The position numbers and the translations under genes are program-made. Below the pieces are notes generated by a model, which saw nothing but the letters and a program-made list of their open reading frames with translations, ran no database searches and was not told the DNA's origin. Of a stretch of 64,000 nt of DNA, positions 35,055-43,967 are shown one piece after another. How positions within the stretch are numbered: the first letter of the stretch is position 1; each line of letters opens with the position of its first letter. The DNA comes from a virus: positions 119,649 through 183,648 of IMG/VR virus record IMGVR_UViG_3300017987_000005; one strand, 5' to 3'.

Positions 35055-35291
35055 TCACTCTCCCATAATAATACATTCGTCCTGAGTGTCGGTCATAGGC
35101 ATAATCCCGATACTGGTAATCGCTACTCCCTCATAACCATTCTGACGGCACAGCTCTTTTGCGAATCGCTTCAACGCAGCAACCATCTTCAGATTCTTCG
35201 CAGTCTCCGGCGTCAAAGTAGCTTCCAGTCCAAAGCTCCCGGACCAGTGCTCTCCTTTGGGCTTTTTCTTGAAAAATGTTAAAGAATCCAT
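35055..35291 (-). CDS. Small unknown protein, first gene after a strong promoter
   Basis: 78 aa, with an Ala/Lys/Leu-rich central helix. It is the first gene behind the promoter at 35323-35350 and has the recurrent GGAGAGTGA ribosome binding site. Function unknown. Confidence 0.5.
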   Translation of the reverse strand: MDSLTFFKKKPKGEHWSGSFGLEATLTPETAKNLKMVAALKRFAKELCRQNGYEGVAITSIGIMPMTDTQDECIIMGE

Positions 35292-35322
35292 GCTTCACTC
35301 TCCTTTTTTAGTCTACGCTTAT

Positions 35323-35350
35323 ATTATATCATATATTTATGATTTGTCAA
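35323..35350 (-). promoter_or_regulatory. Consensus promoter, TTGACA-16-TATAAT
   Basis: TTGACA at 35350-35345 and TATAAT at 35328-35323 on the minus strand, 16-bp spacer. It faces the gene at 35055-35291 and so the operon that runs to about 23.9 kb. The same -35/-10 pair and spacing recur at 46.1, 57.7 and 58.5 kb. Confidence 0.75.
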
Positions 35351-35367
35351 GAACAATCTTAAAAAAC

Positions 35368-35661
35368 TTATTTCGTAGACACAACCTCAAGTTCATCTTT
35401 ATACAGCTTTATAGCCTCGATGACAACTTCCTCCCAGTAATCATCAAATTCATGCGCAGTCCAGTCGTCGCACAGCCCGCTCTCGCGCATCATGTTGCGA
35501 ACATGCATCCCGTCACGAAAATGAACTGGGTGCGGTATCTTTCCTGGAATAACGCAGTTAAGTGTTCCGAATGTATCGAGTATCCCGACAAAATACATCA
35601 ATCCTTGGACACTCATATTCTCCATGATATATTTAACAAGTTCTTCAGATACTTTTCCCAT
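35368..35661 (-). CDS. Unknown protein
   Basis: 97 aa from the ATG 35661, which has GGAGGAAG upstream. Mostly helical, acidic at the C-terminus (HEFDDYWEEVVIEAIKLYKD). No family recognised. Confidence 0.5.
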   Translation of the reverse strand: MGKVSEELVKYIMENMSVQGLMYFVGILDTFGTLNCVIPGKIPHPVHFRDGMHVRNMMRESGLCDDWTAHEFDDYWEEVVIEAIKLYKDELEVVSTK

Positions 35662-35869
35662 CTTCAGCTTCCTCCGATTTGCTTTTGTTTTTAAGATTTT
35701 CAAATACTTTTTTAATGCACGACTGTAATATCTTATCCGGATAGCCGCACTCCATGCACCACGGAGCGCCCCAACGATGGAGCCCAAGCTTGCACCAGAA
35801 ACTTCTGTTCCTCCACCTTAACGGCGCGCCTACCCACCCCTTTTCATTGTCCCAATATCCTTCAGCCAC
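35645..35869 (-). CDS. Trp/Cys-rich small protein
   Basis: 74 aa from a GTG at 35869, which has AGAGGAG five bases upstream; ATG starts further up lack one. It contains WCKLGLHRWGAPWCMECG, a likely zinc site, and a basic helix. Function unknown. Confidence 0.5.
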   Translation of the reverse strand: MAEGYWDNEKGWVGAPLRWRNRSFWCKLGLHRWGAPWCMECGYPDKILQSCIKKVFENLKNKSKSEEAEDGKSI

Positions 35870-36077
35870 GTTTACTCCTCTCTTTTTTCCACTTCTCGCA
35901 CTTTCGTCCATCGCAAGAGGAGTTACCGACTATCGTGGTCATCCCCACTTGGTTATGAACTACTCGAGCTTTACAGATATACAGGCAACACCCGTTCCAT
36001 TCGCGGTCTTTGCAATCACGTGCAAATACTTGAAATGGGTGAGTACTCTTATCCACTCGGTCTTTATGTTTACTCAT
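35862..36077 (-). CDS. Cys-rich small protein
   Basis: About 71 aa with CKDREWNGCCLYICKARVV and CDGRKCEKW, probably metal-binding. The start is uncertain because neither the ATG at 36077 nor the GTG at 36095 has a good ribosome binding site. Function unknown. Confidence 0.5.
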   Translation of the reverse strand: MSKHKDRVDKSTHPFQVFARDCKDREWNGCCLYICKARVVHNQVGMTTIVGNSSCDGRKCEKWKKERSKRG

Positions 36078-36351
36078 AGTGCTGACAATTACCACTAATA
36101 TTCAAACGCATCGCAGTAATCTCCCTGTCTGCTGTCTGCGAGGTAGTACTACAGTCTATCTCCTGATTGAATTTCCAACATTCGACGTATCCCCAAAAGT
36201 TAACTTCGCCATGCTTACACTTCCGGCATTCTCTTGAAACTTCCGGAACTTTCCGGAATATTCCGTACAATGCTAGAACTATCCCAACAATGCATAACGG
36301 TAACATGACGTACATTAAAAACCAATCGGGCGTTCCGGCTGGTATCTTCAT
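36070..36351 (-). CDS. Membrane-anchored Cys-containing protein
   Basis: 93 aa; one transmembrane helix at about residues 10-32 (WFLMYVMLPLCIVGIVLAL), then a soluble part with CRKCKHG and further cysteines. Could be an envelope protein with a zinc or disulfide site. Function unknown. Confidence 0.5.
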   Translation of the reverse strand: MKIPAGTPDWFLMYVMLPLCIVGIVLALYGIFRKVPEVSRECRKCKHGEVNFWGYVECWKFNQEIDCSTTSQTADREITAMRLNISGNCQHYE

Positions 36352-36794
36352 TCCGAACTCCAGTATTTAAGCATGGCTATAAGCGCAGGGTACGTCGTTA
36401 AAAAATGAATCAAGAAATCGACTACGACGTATACAACTGCGGTAAATGATATGTAAATGACGGCATCCCGCCTCGGAGGTACTTCTCGCTGCCCAACTGA
36501 CATCGGCTCATACTGCTCATGCACTTTATCAATAGACTCGAATGAACGTCCCCCTATCAGGCGCAGCCAAACATTCCCGAGTCCGAAAATATCAACAATC
36601 CCATGCATACAAGCTACCGGTACGATAATCAAGACATTCTGGAACATAGCTCCCATCGTCAATCCGTAAATAACCGTATGGACAATAATCGGAAGCCCGA
36701 GCTTCCTAGTCTTATTCAGCGCCATCCAGTTATTCTGGAGAAGAAAATCTGCAATCAGATGCGCTATTACGAATTTTTCAAAAGTATTCATCAC
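36348..36794 (-). CDS. DUF3307-like membrane protein
   Basis: 148 aa with AHLIADFLLQNNWMALNKTR at the N-terminus followed by HTVIYGLTMG, the pattern of DUF3307, and several transmembrane segments (about residues 30-75 and 110-140). The family is found in phages and bacteria; its role is not known. Confidence 0.65.
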   Translation of the reverse strand: MMNTFEKFVIAHLIADFLLQNNWMALNKTRKLGLPIIVHTVIYGLTMGAMFQNVLIIVPVACMHGIVDIFGLGNVWLRLIGGRSFESIDKVHEQYEPMSVGQREVPPRRDAVIYISFTAVVYVVVDFLIHFLTTYPALIAMLKYWSSE

Positions 36795-36988
36795 GCCTCC
36801 CTAAATTTGCGAGATACTTCGCTCTCCTGTCCGCATCGTTTGCAGTACATGCGAGCATAATCCTTGAACCCCTTGATTCCGGAATTCAACTGCTCATCCG
36901 TTGCAGGGATTCCTTCCTGCGCGGCGCACGTCCACGCATGGCTCCCCATAAGCTTACAGAAAAACAGGATTGCAAGTATTCTACGCAT
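36791..36988 (-). CDS. Small exported or membrane Cys-rich protein (DUF1660-like)
   Basis: 65 aa, with FFCKLMGSHAWTCAAQEGIP and a later YCKRCGQ. The CKLxGxHxW segment with a distal CxxC is the plan of small phage zinc proteins called DUF1660. It overlaps the next gene by 4 bp. Confidence 0.5.
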   Translation of the reverse strand: MRRILAILFFCKLMGSHAWTCAAQEGIPATDEQLNSGIKGFKDYARMYCKRCGQESEVSRKFREA

Positions 36989-38163
36989 CAGTAACGGCTC
37001 CTATGAAAAGCATATCTAACTCCCTGCTCGTTTGTCGGCATCTTCGCTTCGAGTAAAAAGAATAGCCCTATATTCACAGCTATCCCGATAAATACAGCTA
37101 ACAACTTCCACGCCCAGTGTATACTTATTTTGATATATTCGAAATCAGCGAACTCTTTACGCTCCCACTGTTCAGGAACAAATTCTCGTAAAGCTCGGGC
37201 ATAATCATTAATATTCCAAACCTCACCAACCAGCTCGTTCTCAATACTTTTATGTATAGTAGTATTATCCATCCAACTCTGGACGGAACACCACTGGACT
37301 CTGCTTTCCGTAACTCCGACGAACGTAACAAGCTCATTCTTATTCGGCCCCTGCCACGCTGACATTACATCATCAACAACACTCCTGTCCTGTCCATGAA
37401 ATAACATCAGTATAGTATGTATCTGATATTTCGGTCCAAACTCAGCATTAATTCGTCGCAGCAAAAGCTCATCTTCCTGAGATGCTCCTCCGAGCACTGG
37501 TGACGTATTCCCTTTATCAGCAGGGCGGGGATATTTCTTGATAAGCTCCTCCGTCGGCTCCTTAAACTTGAATATCGAATTAGATTCGCGTACTTTATTC
37601 TTATATGTATGAATAGAAGAATTCGGAAACATGGTCTCAAAAGTTCCGGGCCACTTGCACTCAAATATCCCTCCGGTTATAGGAGTCTTAAGCATTGTTG
37701 CACTTCCTTTGTGCTCCCCAGTACGTTTCTCGTTTCCCCACAACGATTTCCATTTATTATACGTCCCCTGGTTACACGTGGACCAATTCCCATACTCATC
37801 TTTAATACTCCAGTAAGGTCCGTAATACGCAGTAACATAGTAAGTCTCTGTCCGATAACGCGTATTTCCTTTGCTATCAGTTCCACACGGAACTTGTCGA
37901 GTGCGAGATTCCTTCTTACTCCACTTCTCCTCATGCTTTATTCGAGTAACTTTATAATTCCATACTTCAGAATCGTATATCTTCATTATTCCGATGAAAT
38001 ATAAAGATATTCCAAGAATAACCCCTATCCCGATTCCTGAAGAAATCAGAATTAGAAACTTCTTCTTATTACGCTCCTCCTTCAAAGGCCATGTCGGAAG
38101 CACTAATAAAACAAAAGCTGTCAATAGAGGTACGAATATCCCTATTAAAATTAATCCGCTCAT
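36988..38163 (-). CDS. Large membrane protein of unknown function
   Basis: 391 aa with two N-terminal transmembrane helices (about residues 4-26 and 36-60), a long polar region with FHGQDRSVVDDVMSAWQG and LVTFVGVTESRVQW, and a C-terminal helix near residue 350. The soluble domain faces one side of the membrane. I do not recognise a catalytic motif. Confidence 0.5.
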   Translation of the reverse strand: MSGLILIGIFVPLLTAFVLLVLPTWPLKEERNKKKFLILISSGIGIGVILGISLYFIGIMKIYDSEVWNYKVTRIKHEEKWSKKESRTRQVPCGTDSKGNTRYRTETYYVTAYYGPYWSIKDEYGNWSTCNQGTYNKWKSLWGNEKRTGEHKGSATMLKTPITGGIFECKWPGTFETMFPNSSIHTYKNKVRESNSIFKFKEPTEELIKKYPRPADKGNTSPVLGGASQEDELLLRRINAEFGPKYQIHTILMLFHGQDRSVVDDVMSAWQGPNKNELVTFVGVTESRVQWCSVQSWMDNTTIHKSIENELVGEVWNINDYARALREFVPEQWERKEFADFEYIKISIHWAWKLLAVFIGIAVNIGLFFLLEAKMPTNEQGVRYAFHRSRY

Positions 38164-38166
38164 TCT

Positions 38167-38472
38167 TCACTCTCCTTCGATATCTTCCTTGATGGCTAGT
38201 GCGAGCAGCATCAACGCCTTCCTCACTCTAAGATGATTCCCACCACCTACGCTGGTACGTGCTCTAAATGTTGGGACTCCCAATGTAGTATTGTGTGACG
38301 GAGACATACTCAGATGCAAATCACCATCACTCGATATCAAAACACGCATAATCCCACATCGGTCATCACACTCTACTTCATATGATTCACTGGAGTTAAG
38401 TCTCTCCCACAGCCGCCCCCACTCGATAGAAATCATATTATCGAATAATGATTTAGAGGAGGTCATCTTCAA
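38167..38472 (-). CDS. Unknown protein
   Basis: 101 aa, with a beta-rich centre (RVLISSDGDLHLSMSPSH) and an Ala/Leu-rich C-terminal helix. Function unknown. Confidence 0.45.
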   Translation of the reverse strand: MKMTSSKSLFDNMISIEWGRLWERLNSSESYEVECDDRCGIMRVLISSDGDLHLSMSPSHNTTLGVPTFRARTSVGGGNHLRVRKALMLLALAIKEDIEGE

Positions 38473-38995
38473 GCTCTTTAGTCTCGACGGCTTTCTTAGC
38501 TTTAGCTCCTGAAATCATCTCCGGCTTATCCTTGATTTTACCCTCATAACTCAACCACAGAATATTATGCCACGGGTCTTCACAAAAGGTGTTATACTGA
38601 CGCCATACGTCCGTAAGAGTATCCTGGCTTCGCTTGAACTGGTCGAGTTCTCCGGCAATAGAGTTAGCGAGCTTGGTATAAAGTTCCGGAGTTATTCCGA
38701 GCATATTAGCAGACTCGTTCTGCATCTTCAGAAGCGAACCTCCCTTACGCCCTTCGGCTTGAGCCATTACAACAGCAATAAAATCCTTCGCGAAATCATC
38801 CTTGACTTTTGCTTGGTTCTTAATGGTTTTAATCATATTATCGAGCGTGGTTTCGACTTCATTGAACTGCGCTTCATAGCGGTTCTTCAGCCCAACATAA
38901 TCACGCTTAACCCCCATCCCATAAAACCAGAACGAAATGAAAAACAAGACAATAAGTCCCACAACAGACAGCGTAATAATGACTGATTTATTCAT
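38453..38995 (-). CDS. LemA-like membrane protein
   Basis: 180 aa from the ATG 38995. One N-terminal transmembrane segment (about residues 7-27) and then the LemA-type coiled region: VGLKNRYEAQFNEVETTLDN, followed by a long helical bundle. LemA-family proteins are membrane-anchored helical bundles of uncertain role, found in many jumbo phages. The C-terminus is charged. Confidence 0.7.
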   Translation of the reverse strand: MNKSVIITLSVVGLIVLFFISFWFYGMGVKRDYVGLKNRYEAQFNEVETTLDNMIKTIKNQAKVKDDFAKDFIAVVMAQAEGRKGGSLLKMQNESANMLGITPELYTKLANSIAGELDQFKRSQDTLTDVWRQYNTFCEDPWHNILWLSYEGKIKDKPEMISGAKAKKAVETKELEDDLL

Positions 38996-39524
38996 CGTCA
39001 CTCTCCTCCGAAAAAATTATGTCAAACTTATCCTTCAACTTAGGATATACACGATACAACTCACTCTTGTATTCATCAGAAATCTCCGTTAGATTCCCGT
39101 CAAGAATCTTCTGATAATCATCCAGCCACTTCTCCGGAACTTTGAATACGAACGTACAATACGTGCAGTCAAAGTCATCGTCAAAGCGCTCAACAAAACA
39201 TTCATGATTTTCCAGTTTATCTGCTTCGCATGCTGGGCAGTCGCAATCCGGCTCACCGTCCTCCCAACACTCGGAGTTTCCTCCGCCCATCCTGGTGAAT
39301 ACGCATATAACGGGTTCCGGGTCAGATTTGAATTCGTTGTCAAACCATTTCGGGCTATCCTCATCTATGGACATTAACGGCAATCCGTCTTTATTAAGCT
39401 TGAACTTCCGCTTCTGAACAAAGCAGTCCCGGAATCGCGGATAATCATCCGCGTGCTTCCCGAGCATAGGAAGAATAAAAAATGCGGCAGGGTTTACTCC
39501 CTCTATCATATTATAAAGACTCAT
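38988..39524 (-). CDS. Cys-rich unknown protein
   Basis: 178 aa with acidic sequence and CWEDGEPDCDCPACEADK, a dense cysteine cluster, then CFVERFDDDFDCTYCTF. Two zinc sites are likely. The gene starts MSLYNM, like the small membrane protein at 25.6 kb, but the rest differs. Function unknown. Confidence 0.5.
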   Translation of the reverse strand: MSLYNMIEGVNPAAFFILPMLGKHADDYPRFRDCFVQKRKFKLNKDGLPLMSIDEDSPKWFDNEFKSDPEPVICVFTRMGGGNSECWEDGEPDCDCPACEADKLENHECFVERFDDDFDCTYCTFVFKVPEKWLDDYQKILDGNLTEISDEYKSELYRVYPKLKDKFDIIFSEESDDE

Positions 39525-40387
39525 ATAAACTCACTTTCATCATCCATCTTCTTCAGCCAATTCTGGTAAGTAGTCTGTGTCCCGTTCCACTCAAACTTCT
39601 TAATACTATGCTTCTGATACCAGTCCCACAGCTTATCAATTTGTCGGTTGCTGATTTTATGGCGCGACCCGTAATGTATCAGGACAATATGCTTCCCAGT
39701 CATATATCGTCCGACTTTAATCCATCCACGATTCAAAAGAACGTCAGGTCCGTTATCGTCAAATTCGTATCCGAACTTGTCGATAATCTGTCCGGCTGTT
39801 TCGGTGTGCTCCCAATATCCGCATGAATACCAACCTCCATGCGGAGACAGCCACCCTGACTCAAGCTCGATATCATCAGTCTGAATCTCAGGTTCTTCCT
39901 CTTCTTCCTCTTCCGGCTCAATAGTCTTAGCAGTAGCGGTTCCGGTCCAGAAATCGACTGTCCCCTTAATGAGACTCTTTGTAGTCTCCTTGGCATACTC
40001 GTACGCGTCCTCACGTGCTCCGCCGTTGTACAAACGGATAAGTTCTGCTCTATCCCTCTTCAAAGTCTCAATCTCGTCCTTGAGCGACGTGAAGGCTTCC
40101 TGGAGCGATGGCATCTCTACGTCATCCTCTACGAGATATAACGGTTCCAGTCCTTTACACTGCTTACATTTCGGGTCTTCGCAGATGCCCCATCCCGACA
40201 TCCGCAACTTGCCGGCAAGAATAGCAATACACTGTCCATCATCCAGCCCTTCGAAACACTGGACCATGTTCAACGCTTTCGCGTAGTTCCCTTCCCGGAC
40301 AATATCTCGGGCAAGGTCTGTGATAAAATCCCCACTTACGAGGAAATGAAGCGTTTCGCGCAGCTCCCTTTTAGTCGCCGTAGTCAT
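39521..40387 (-). CDS. Unknown protein with CxxC and acidic linker
   Basis: 288 aa: a helical N-terminus, CEDPKCKQCKG, a long coiled helix, an acidic linker (EPEEEEEEEPE) and a C-terminal domain rich in Trp and Tyr. Two-domain protein with an unknown role. Confidence 0.5.
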   Translation of the reverse strand: MTTATKRELRETLHFLVSGDFITDLARDIVREGNYAKALNMVQCFEGLDDGQCIAILAGKLRMSGWGICEDPKCKQCKGLEPLYLVEDDVEMPSLQEAFTSLKDEIETLKRDRAELIRLYNGGAREDAYEYAKETTKSLIKGTVDFWTGTATAKTIEPEEEEEEEPEIQTDDIELESGWLSPHGGWYSCGYWEHTETAGQIIDKFGYEFDDNGPDVLLNRGWIKVGRYMTGKHIVLIHYGSRHKISNRQIDKLWDWYQKHSIKKFEWNGTQTTYQNWLKKMDDESEFI

Positions 40388-40402
40388 TACTTTCTCCTCA
40401 AT

Positions 40403-40696
40403 TTACTCAGCATCCGCCTCGCTGTTGCAATCACTTTCAACGTCGGCTTTCGCAGAAACGGAATCTCCGTCATCCCCTTCGGCACTTTTAACGCTATCAG
40501 CATCTCGTCCCTTCCGAACAGCATGGCATCCCTCCTCAATAACAAATCCGAGCTGTTCCAGCGTCCGGTACATGTTCTTGAAAAATCTCCGCGCGCAAGG
40601 TCCACAAATGCATTTATTTCCCCCGAACTTCGTCACATCGGACTCAAATCGAGGCTTTGAACATAACGAACAAATTCTATCTGGCTTAGCTCCCAT
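40403..40696 (-). CDS. Zinc-binding protein with acidic tail
   Basis: 97 aa from the ATG 40696. ICSLCSKPRFESD then KCICGPCARRF form a zinc site, followed by a Ser/Asp/Glu-rich tail. Function unknown. Confidence 0.5.
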   Translation of the reverse strand: MGAKPDRICSLCSKPRFESDVTKFGGNKCICGPCARRFFKNMYRTLEQLGFVIEEGCHAVRKGRDADSVKSAEGDDGDSVSAKADVESDCNSEADAE

Positions 40697-40697
40697 A

Positions 40698-41036
40698 TTA
40701 CATGTTCTCCTGTATCTCTTCATCAGTCCATTCGAATAAACGGGTTCCGTCATCAAGCTCCAGGCATAAAAACGCCATCGGTCCACTGGACCACGGGTCA
40801 GCTTGAACAACTTCCTTAACAGTTCCTCCGTTTTTCAAACGATACGTTATAAGGTCTGGCCCATCCCCGGCAAACATATCAACGTGTTCACTCGAAAGCT
40901 CGACCTGTACTTTAGTAGTATCTTCATGTCCGCACTTAGAACATCTGTGCGTAACAATATCCTTAACGGCAACGTGCTCCTCGAGCCATCCCGCTGCTCC
41001 GTCCTTTAATCCAACATATTGGAAACAACGCATCAC
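40698..41036 (-). CDS. Unknown protein with zinc-ribbon half
   Basis: 112 aa. HRCSKCGHED is a single CxxC, and the remainder is beta-rich (GTVKEVVQADPWSSG, FLCLELDDGTRLFEW). Function unknown. AAAGGAGG precedes its start, immediately after one copy of the TTGCAA-type motif. Confidence 0.5.
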   Translation of the reverse strand: MMRCFQYVGLKDGAAGWLEEHVAVKDIVTHRCSKCGHEDTTKVQVELSSEHVDMFAGDGPDLITYRLKNGGTVKEVVQADPWSSGPMAFLCLELDDGTRLFEWTDEEIQENM

Positions 41037-41236
41037 TTATCCTCCTTTTGCAAGTGATTGCAATCAGCTCCGACAGGCTTATCCCCCGGAGCGAGTAGTA
41101 CAATCTTCCCGCAACGCTTACATCTCCACTTATTCCTCGCCATGATAAATCCTACATCATCATCTTTACATTTTTCCCACTCATCGTGCAGACAAAATAT
41201 CCGCGCAAATAACCGAGATAATAATCTCTTAATCAT
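41033..41236 (-). CDS. Small zinc-ribbon protein
   Basis: 67 aa with CLHDEWEKC and WRCKRCGKIVLLAPG, then a distal Cys/His pair. Overlaps both neighbours by 4 bp. Function unknown. Confidence 0.5.
   Translation of the reverse strand: MIKRLLSRLFARIFCLHDEWEKCKDDDVGFIMARNKWRCKRCGKIVLLAPGDKPVGADCNHLQKEDK
41048..41063. repeat. TTGCAAGTGATTGCAA motif, copy 2
   Basis: Exact 16-mer that also occurs at 53825-53840. It lies in the last codons of the gene at 41033-41236 and directly upstream of the ribosome binding site of the next gene. Confidence 0.5.
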
Positions 41237-42117
41237 CGGTGCCGAGTCAGCACTTCTTCGATATCACGAATAAGCATGGACTTGTTATTTACGTCCTTAC
41301 TGATAAGCTCATCCAGGTTTCCAAAGTGCTCCTCTAAACAACGATGGAGCAAATCAATAATAGCATCATGGTCAGGACGCTCCCGAAGCGGAGAAGACTC
41401 ATACAAACCTTCCAGATACTTCTCCTTACGCTTGAACAAGTCTTCAATCTCATCCAGAGTCATGTCTCCACGATGAACAGCTTTAATCTGCTCCCGAGCG
41501 CGAGTCAGGTCAACATCTCCATCCTTAAGAATCTGCTCGCATTCATCAAGCAGACGGATGATATGTCCGGCAAACTTTACATCGAATCCGAACTTCTCAA
41601 CAATAGCTTTGCGCTTCCCCTGACGGTTCTGCGATTTCGCTTTATTCAACTGGCTCCAAGCGTATCCTTTGAACTTGAAGAATGCTCCCTTATGAAGAAA
41701 CATCTTACGATTCACGCGAACCATCTCCCCGATACGCGTGGACTTCAGAACATACTCCTGTTTCGTAAACAGGCTGTCAACCATGTTCGGATTGTTCTCC
41801 GCAAGCAGTTTGAAGTATTTTACAATATTAAACAACTGGATATCGACATCGAGTCCGTCATACGACATTCCGTGCTTTTGAAGTTGGTCGAAATTCGGGA
41901 ACTTCTTGTGGTATCCGTAAATGAATCCGTGATGAAACGGGAACACAATATCCTTCGGCGGAATCGTGAAACCGTACAGGTCATAATCCGATTTCTCGGT
42001 ATACGTATCATAAGCACGGCTCCCCATCATCGTGATATACTGGGCATTCTCCAGAATCCACGCTTGAACTGAGGGGTCGCTCTTAATCCCCTGATTTACG
42101 GTGTTCATTACGCTCAT
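41233..42117 (-). CDS. Nucleotidyltransferase of the RlaP/pol-beta superfamily
   Basis: 294 aa. The motif MMGSRAYDTYTEKSDYDLYGF gives the GS...DxD catalytic pattern, with DGLDVDIQLFN as the third carboxylate. The C-terminal half is helical with charged repeats. Phage versions of this predicted nucleotidyltransferase are common; the substrate is unknown (RNA end or tRNA modification is possible, given the tRNA array). Confidence 0.75.
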   Translation of the reverse strand: MSVMNTVNQGIKSDPSVQAWILENAQYITMMGSRAYDTYTEKSDYDLYGFTIPPKDIVFPFHHGFIYGYHKKFPNFDQLQKHGMSYDGLDVDIQLFNIVKYFKLLAENNPNMVDSLFTKQEYVLKSTRIGEMVRVNRKMFLHKGAFFKFKGYAWSQLNKAKSQNRQGKRKAIVEKFGFDVKFAGHIIRLLDECEQILKDGDVDLTRAREQIKAVHRGDMTLDEIEDLFKRKEKYLEGLYESSPLRERPDHDAIIDLLHRCLEEHFGNLDELISKDVNNKSMLIRDIEEVLTRHR

Positions 42118-42346
42118 TTATCTTCCGCTCAAAATAACTGTAAACACTATTGACTTCTTCCGTAGATGATAACATCGTACGCTTAAGCATATCGCTGTAA
42201 TCCACTTTGAATTCGATGAAATTGATTATGCAGAACTCAATCATATGTCCGACTAAGTTCTGTTTGGCGTTCTCCCGGTTATGGTTCATCCAGTGGAATT
42301 CGTTAAATCCTGTTTTATGCTGGAACCACTCCCAAAAATCTTTCAT
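42083..42346 (-). CDS. Unknown small protein
   Basis: 87 aa from the ATG 42346, with GGAGAGTGA upstream. Aromatic N-terminus (MKDFWEWFQHKTGFNEFHW), rest helical. Function unknown; overlaps its downstream neighbour by 35 bp. Confidence 0.45.
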   Translation of the reverse strand: MKDFWEWFQHKTGFNEFHWMNHNRENAKQNLVGHMIEFCIINFIEFKVDYSDMLKRTMLSSTEEVNSVYSYFERKINERNEHRKSGD

Positions 42347-42623
42347 GCTCACTCTCCTTGAAGTTATTAAACCATGCTCGCGGCTGTTTATTTTCCGGGA
42401 CTTTATACTCTCCAGTAAAATCCGGATAAAGAACAGTCAATCCGTCACGCTCCGCTTGCTCCGGAGTATACGGGTCATTAATCCCTATTACAATGCACGC
42501 TTCAAAATCAATCCCATAAAGATATGCAAGTTTAGGCGCATTAATATAATGCTCATCGCCATCATTCTTACTAATGACTTTTCCGGGAACGAGGGCATAT
42601 CGCTTAGGCTTCAGTGTCTTCAT
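42315..42623 (-). CDS. Unknown small protein
   Basis: 102 aa from the ATG 42623. Mixed alpha/beta, with INDPYTPEQAERDGLTVLYP. Function unknown. Confidence 0.45.
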   Translation of the reverse strand: MKTLKPKRYALVPGKVISKNDGDEHYINAPKLAYLYGIDFEACIVIGINDPYTPEQAERDGLTVLYPDFTGEYKVPENKQPRAWFNNFKESEHERFLGVVPA

Positions 42624-42975
42624 CCTCTTGCTCCTCAAGCTCTCCCTTCAACCCTTCAGCTACAGCGTCCTCGATATCCTCTGACACAGCGTCTACAATA
42701 TCCCCGATTGTTTCCTCCGTAATAACGTGGCTATATCGTACTCGACGCGTCCTCGATTCATTGTTAGTAAGACATTGGTCACAGATAACGAGCTGGAGTG
42801 CGACTCCCTCCCCCTCAACAAGCGAATCAAAGAAACTCGAACCAAACGTCCCGTCAGCACTGAAGCGGAGTCCGTCGCCGGGACTCTTCCAGGGGTCTTC
42901 TCCCCGCATCGCTGAGGAGAGTTCTTCTCCGCAACAAAAGCACGTAACTACTCGAGGGGGTCGTATAGTTGCCAA
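42604..42975 (-). CDS. CxxC protein with acidic tail
   Basis: 123 aa; VTCFCCGEEL and VICDQCLTN could bind one zinc. The C-terminal 40 residues are acidic (VSEDIEDAVAEGLKGELEEQ). Function unknown. Confidence 0.5.
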   Translation of the reverse strand: MATIRPPRVVTCFCCGEELSSAMRGEDPWKSPGDGLRFSADGTFGSSFFDSLVEGEGVALQLVICDQCLTNNESRTRRVRYSHVITEETIGDIVDAVSEDIEDAVAEGLKGELEEQEDEDTEA

Positions 42976-42984
42976 ATCATTCTC

Positions 42985-43278
42985 CTATCTGTTTGTCTGA
43001 GGAATCGCAGTGACCGGCCCGCCGGTCTTATTCTTCGGCTTTTTGACTTCTTTCTTCACAATTTTCAACTGCGGTTCATCGAAGAACTTGTCATCATGCG
43101 TCGAGCCGTCGTCTTTCAGCTTTGTTGAACGCACTCCGTACGTGTTACAGTTATAAAGCCACTGAGTTCTGGCTACGACTATTCCGGTAAATCCGGCAAT
43201 AGTATCTTCAACTTCATCGCCCAGGTTGAACTTAAACTTCGGCTCCTTCGGCTTCCTCTTTCTAATCGGCATCTGCAA
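42985..43278 (-). CDS. Conserved-looking small protein with SH3-like barrel
   Basis: 97 aa; FKFNLGDEVEDTIAGFTGIV then VARTQWLYNCNTYGV resembles a short family common in large phages, with 'GF.GiV..RT.yl..C..Y.v' and a C-terminal FDEPQL. The end is very basic. Function unknown. Confidence 0.55.
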   Translation of the reverse strand: MQMPIRKRKPKEPKFKFNLGDEVEDTIAGFTGIVVARTQWLYNCNTYGVRSTKLKDDGSTHDDKFFDEPQLKIVKKEVKKPKNKTGGPVTAIPQTNR

Positions 43279-43286
43279 TTCCTTTA

Positions 43287-43712
43287 CTAAGTTCCAGGTC
43301 TTTGCTTAACATCGGGAAAATGCTCACTCAACAACTCGTCAGGTGTTTTCCCGTCCATTGGATATTTCTCTTTCAATTTCTTGCACATATCACAATTATC
43401 CGGGTGCGTACGGTATGGGTCTTTATTGCACCAGATATGATGACGATTCTTATATAAATCCTCCGACATCAATGCTCCTCCGAGACGAAGCGTCGTCGGG
43501 TCACACTGCTTCGCTGCAATCGCAATCTCGGCTCCGCGAATACGGTCAACAAACTCTCCGGTATTCGTTATAAATCCTTGATTCGAAGTCCCTTTTCCCT
43601 TGAACTTCCCGTCCGCTCCGTACTGAATAATTATCCGTGAATGGTTGCGACCGGTGTAGACTTTCCCGTCATTCCCGAGAATCGCTGCATCCTCTATTCT
43701 GAGGTCGGACAC
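43287..43712 (-). CDS. Unknown protein
   Basis: 141 aa. Starts with a domain containing GKVYTGRNHSRIIIQYGADG and then GFITNTGEFVDR; later CDMCKK. It looks like a conserved phage family but I do not know its function. Confidence 0.5.
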   Translation of the reverse strand: MSDLRIEDAAILGNDGKVYTGRNHSRIIIQYGADGKFKGKGTSNQGFITNTGEFVDRIRGAEIAIAAKQCDPTTLRLGGALMSEDLYKNRHHIWCNKDPYRTHPDNCDMCKKLKEKYPMDGKTPDELLSEHFPDVKQRPGT

Positions 43713-43951
43713 GCCCCTACCTCCTCCCGCAGATAATACAGACGAGCATCCGGCTCATTATCCACAGACTTATCCTCGACAATGAGCATGATTTTGACAT
43801 CGCTGGAATCCGATATTTTCAGGTCTTCGTTTTCGCTGAAAAACAGATTGTTAGCTTGGATAATCCGAGTGACTTCTTCATCGGTCGGTATATGACTAAG
43901 CTCAGTCACTATCCGCTCTTTCCACGAGTCGTATACAGCGTATCTTGACAT
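43694..43951 (-). CDS. Unknown small protein
   Basis: 85 aa from the ATG 43951, with GGAGAGTGA upstream. Mixed, acidic. Function unknown; overlaps the downstream gene by 19 bp. Confidence 0.45.
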   Translation of the reverse strand: MSRYAVYDSWKERIVTELSHIPTDEEVTRIIQANNLFFSENEDLKISDSSDVKIMLIVEDKSVDNEPDARLYYLREEVGACPTSE

Positions 43952-43967
43952 ATTCACTCTCCGCAAA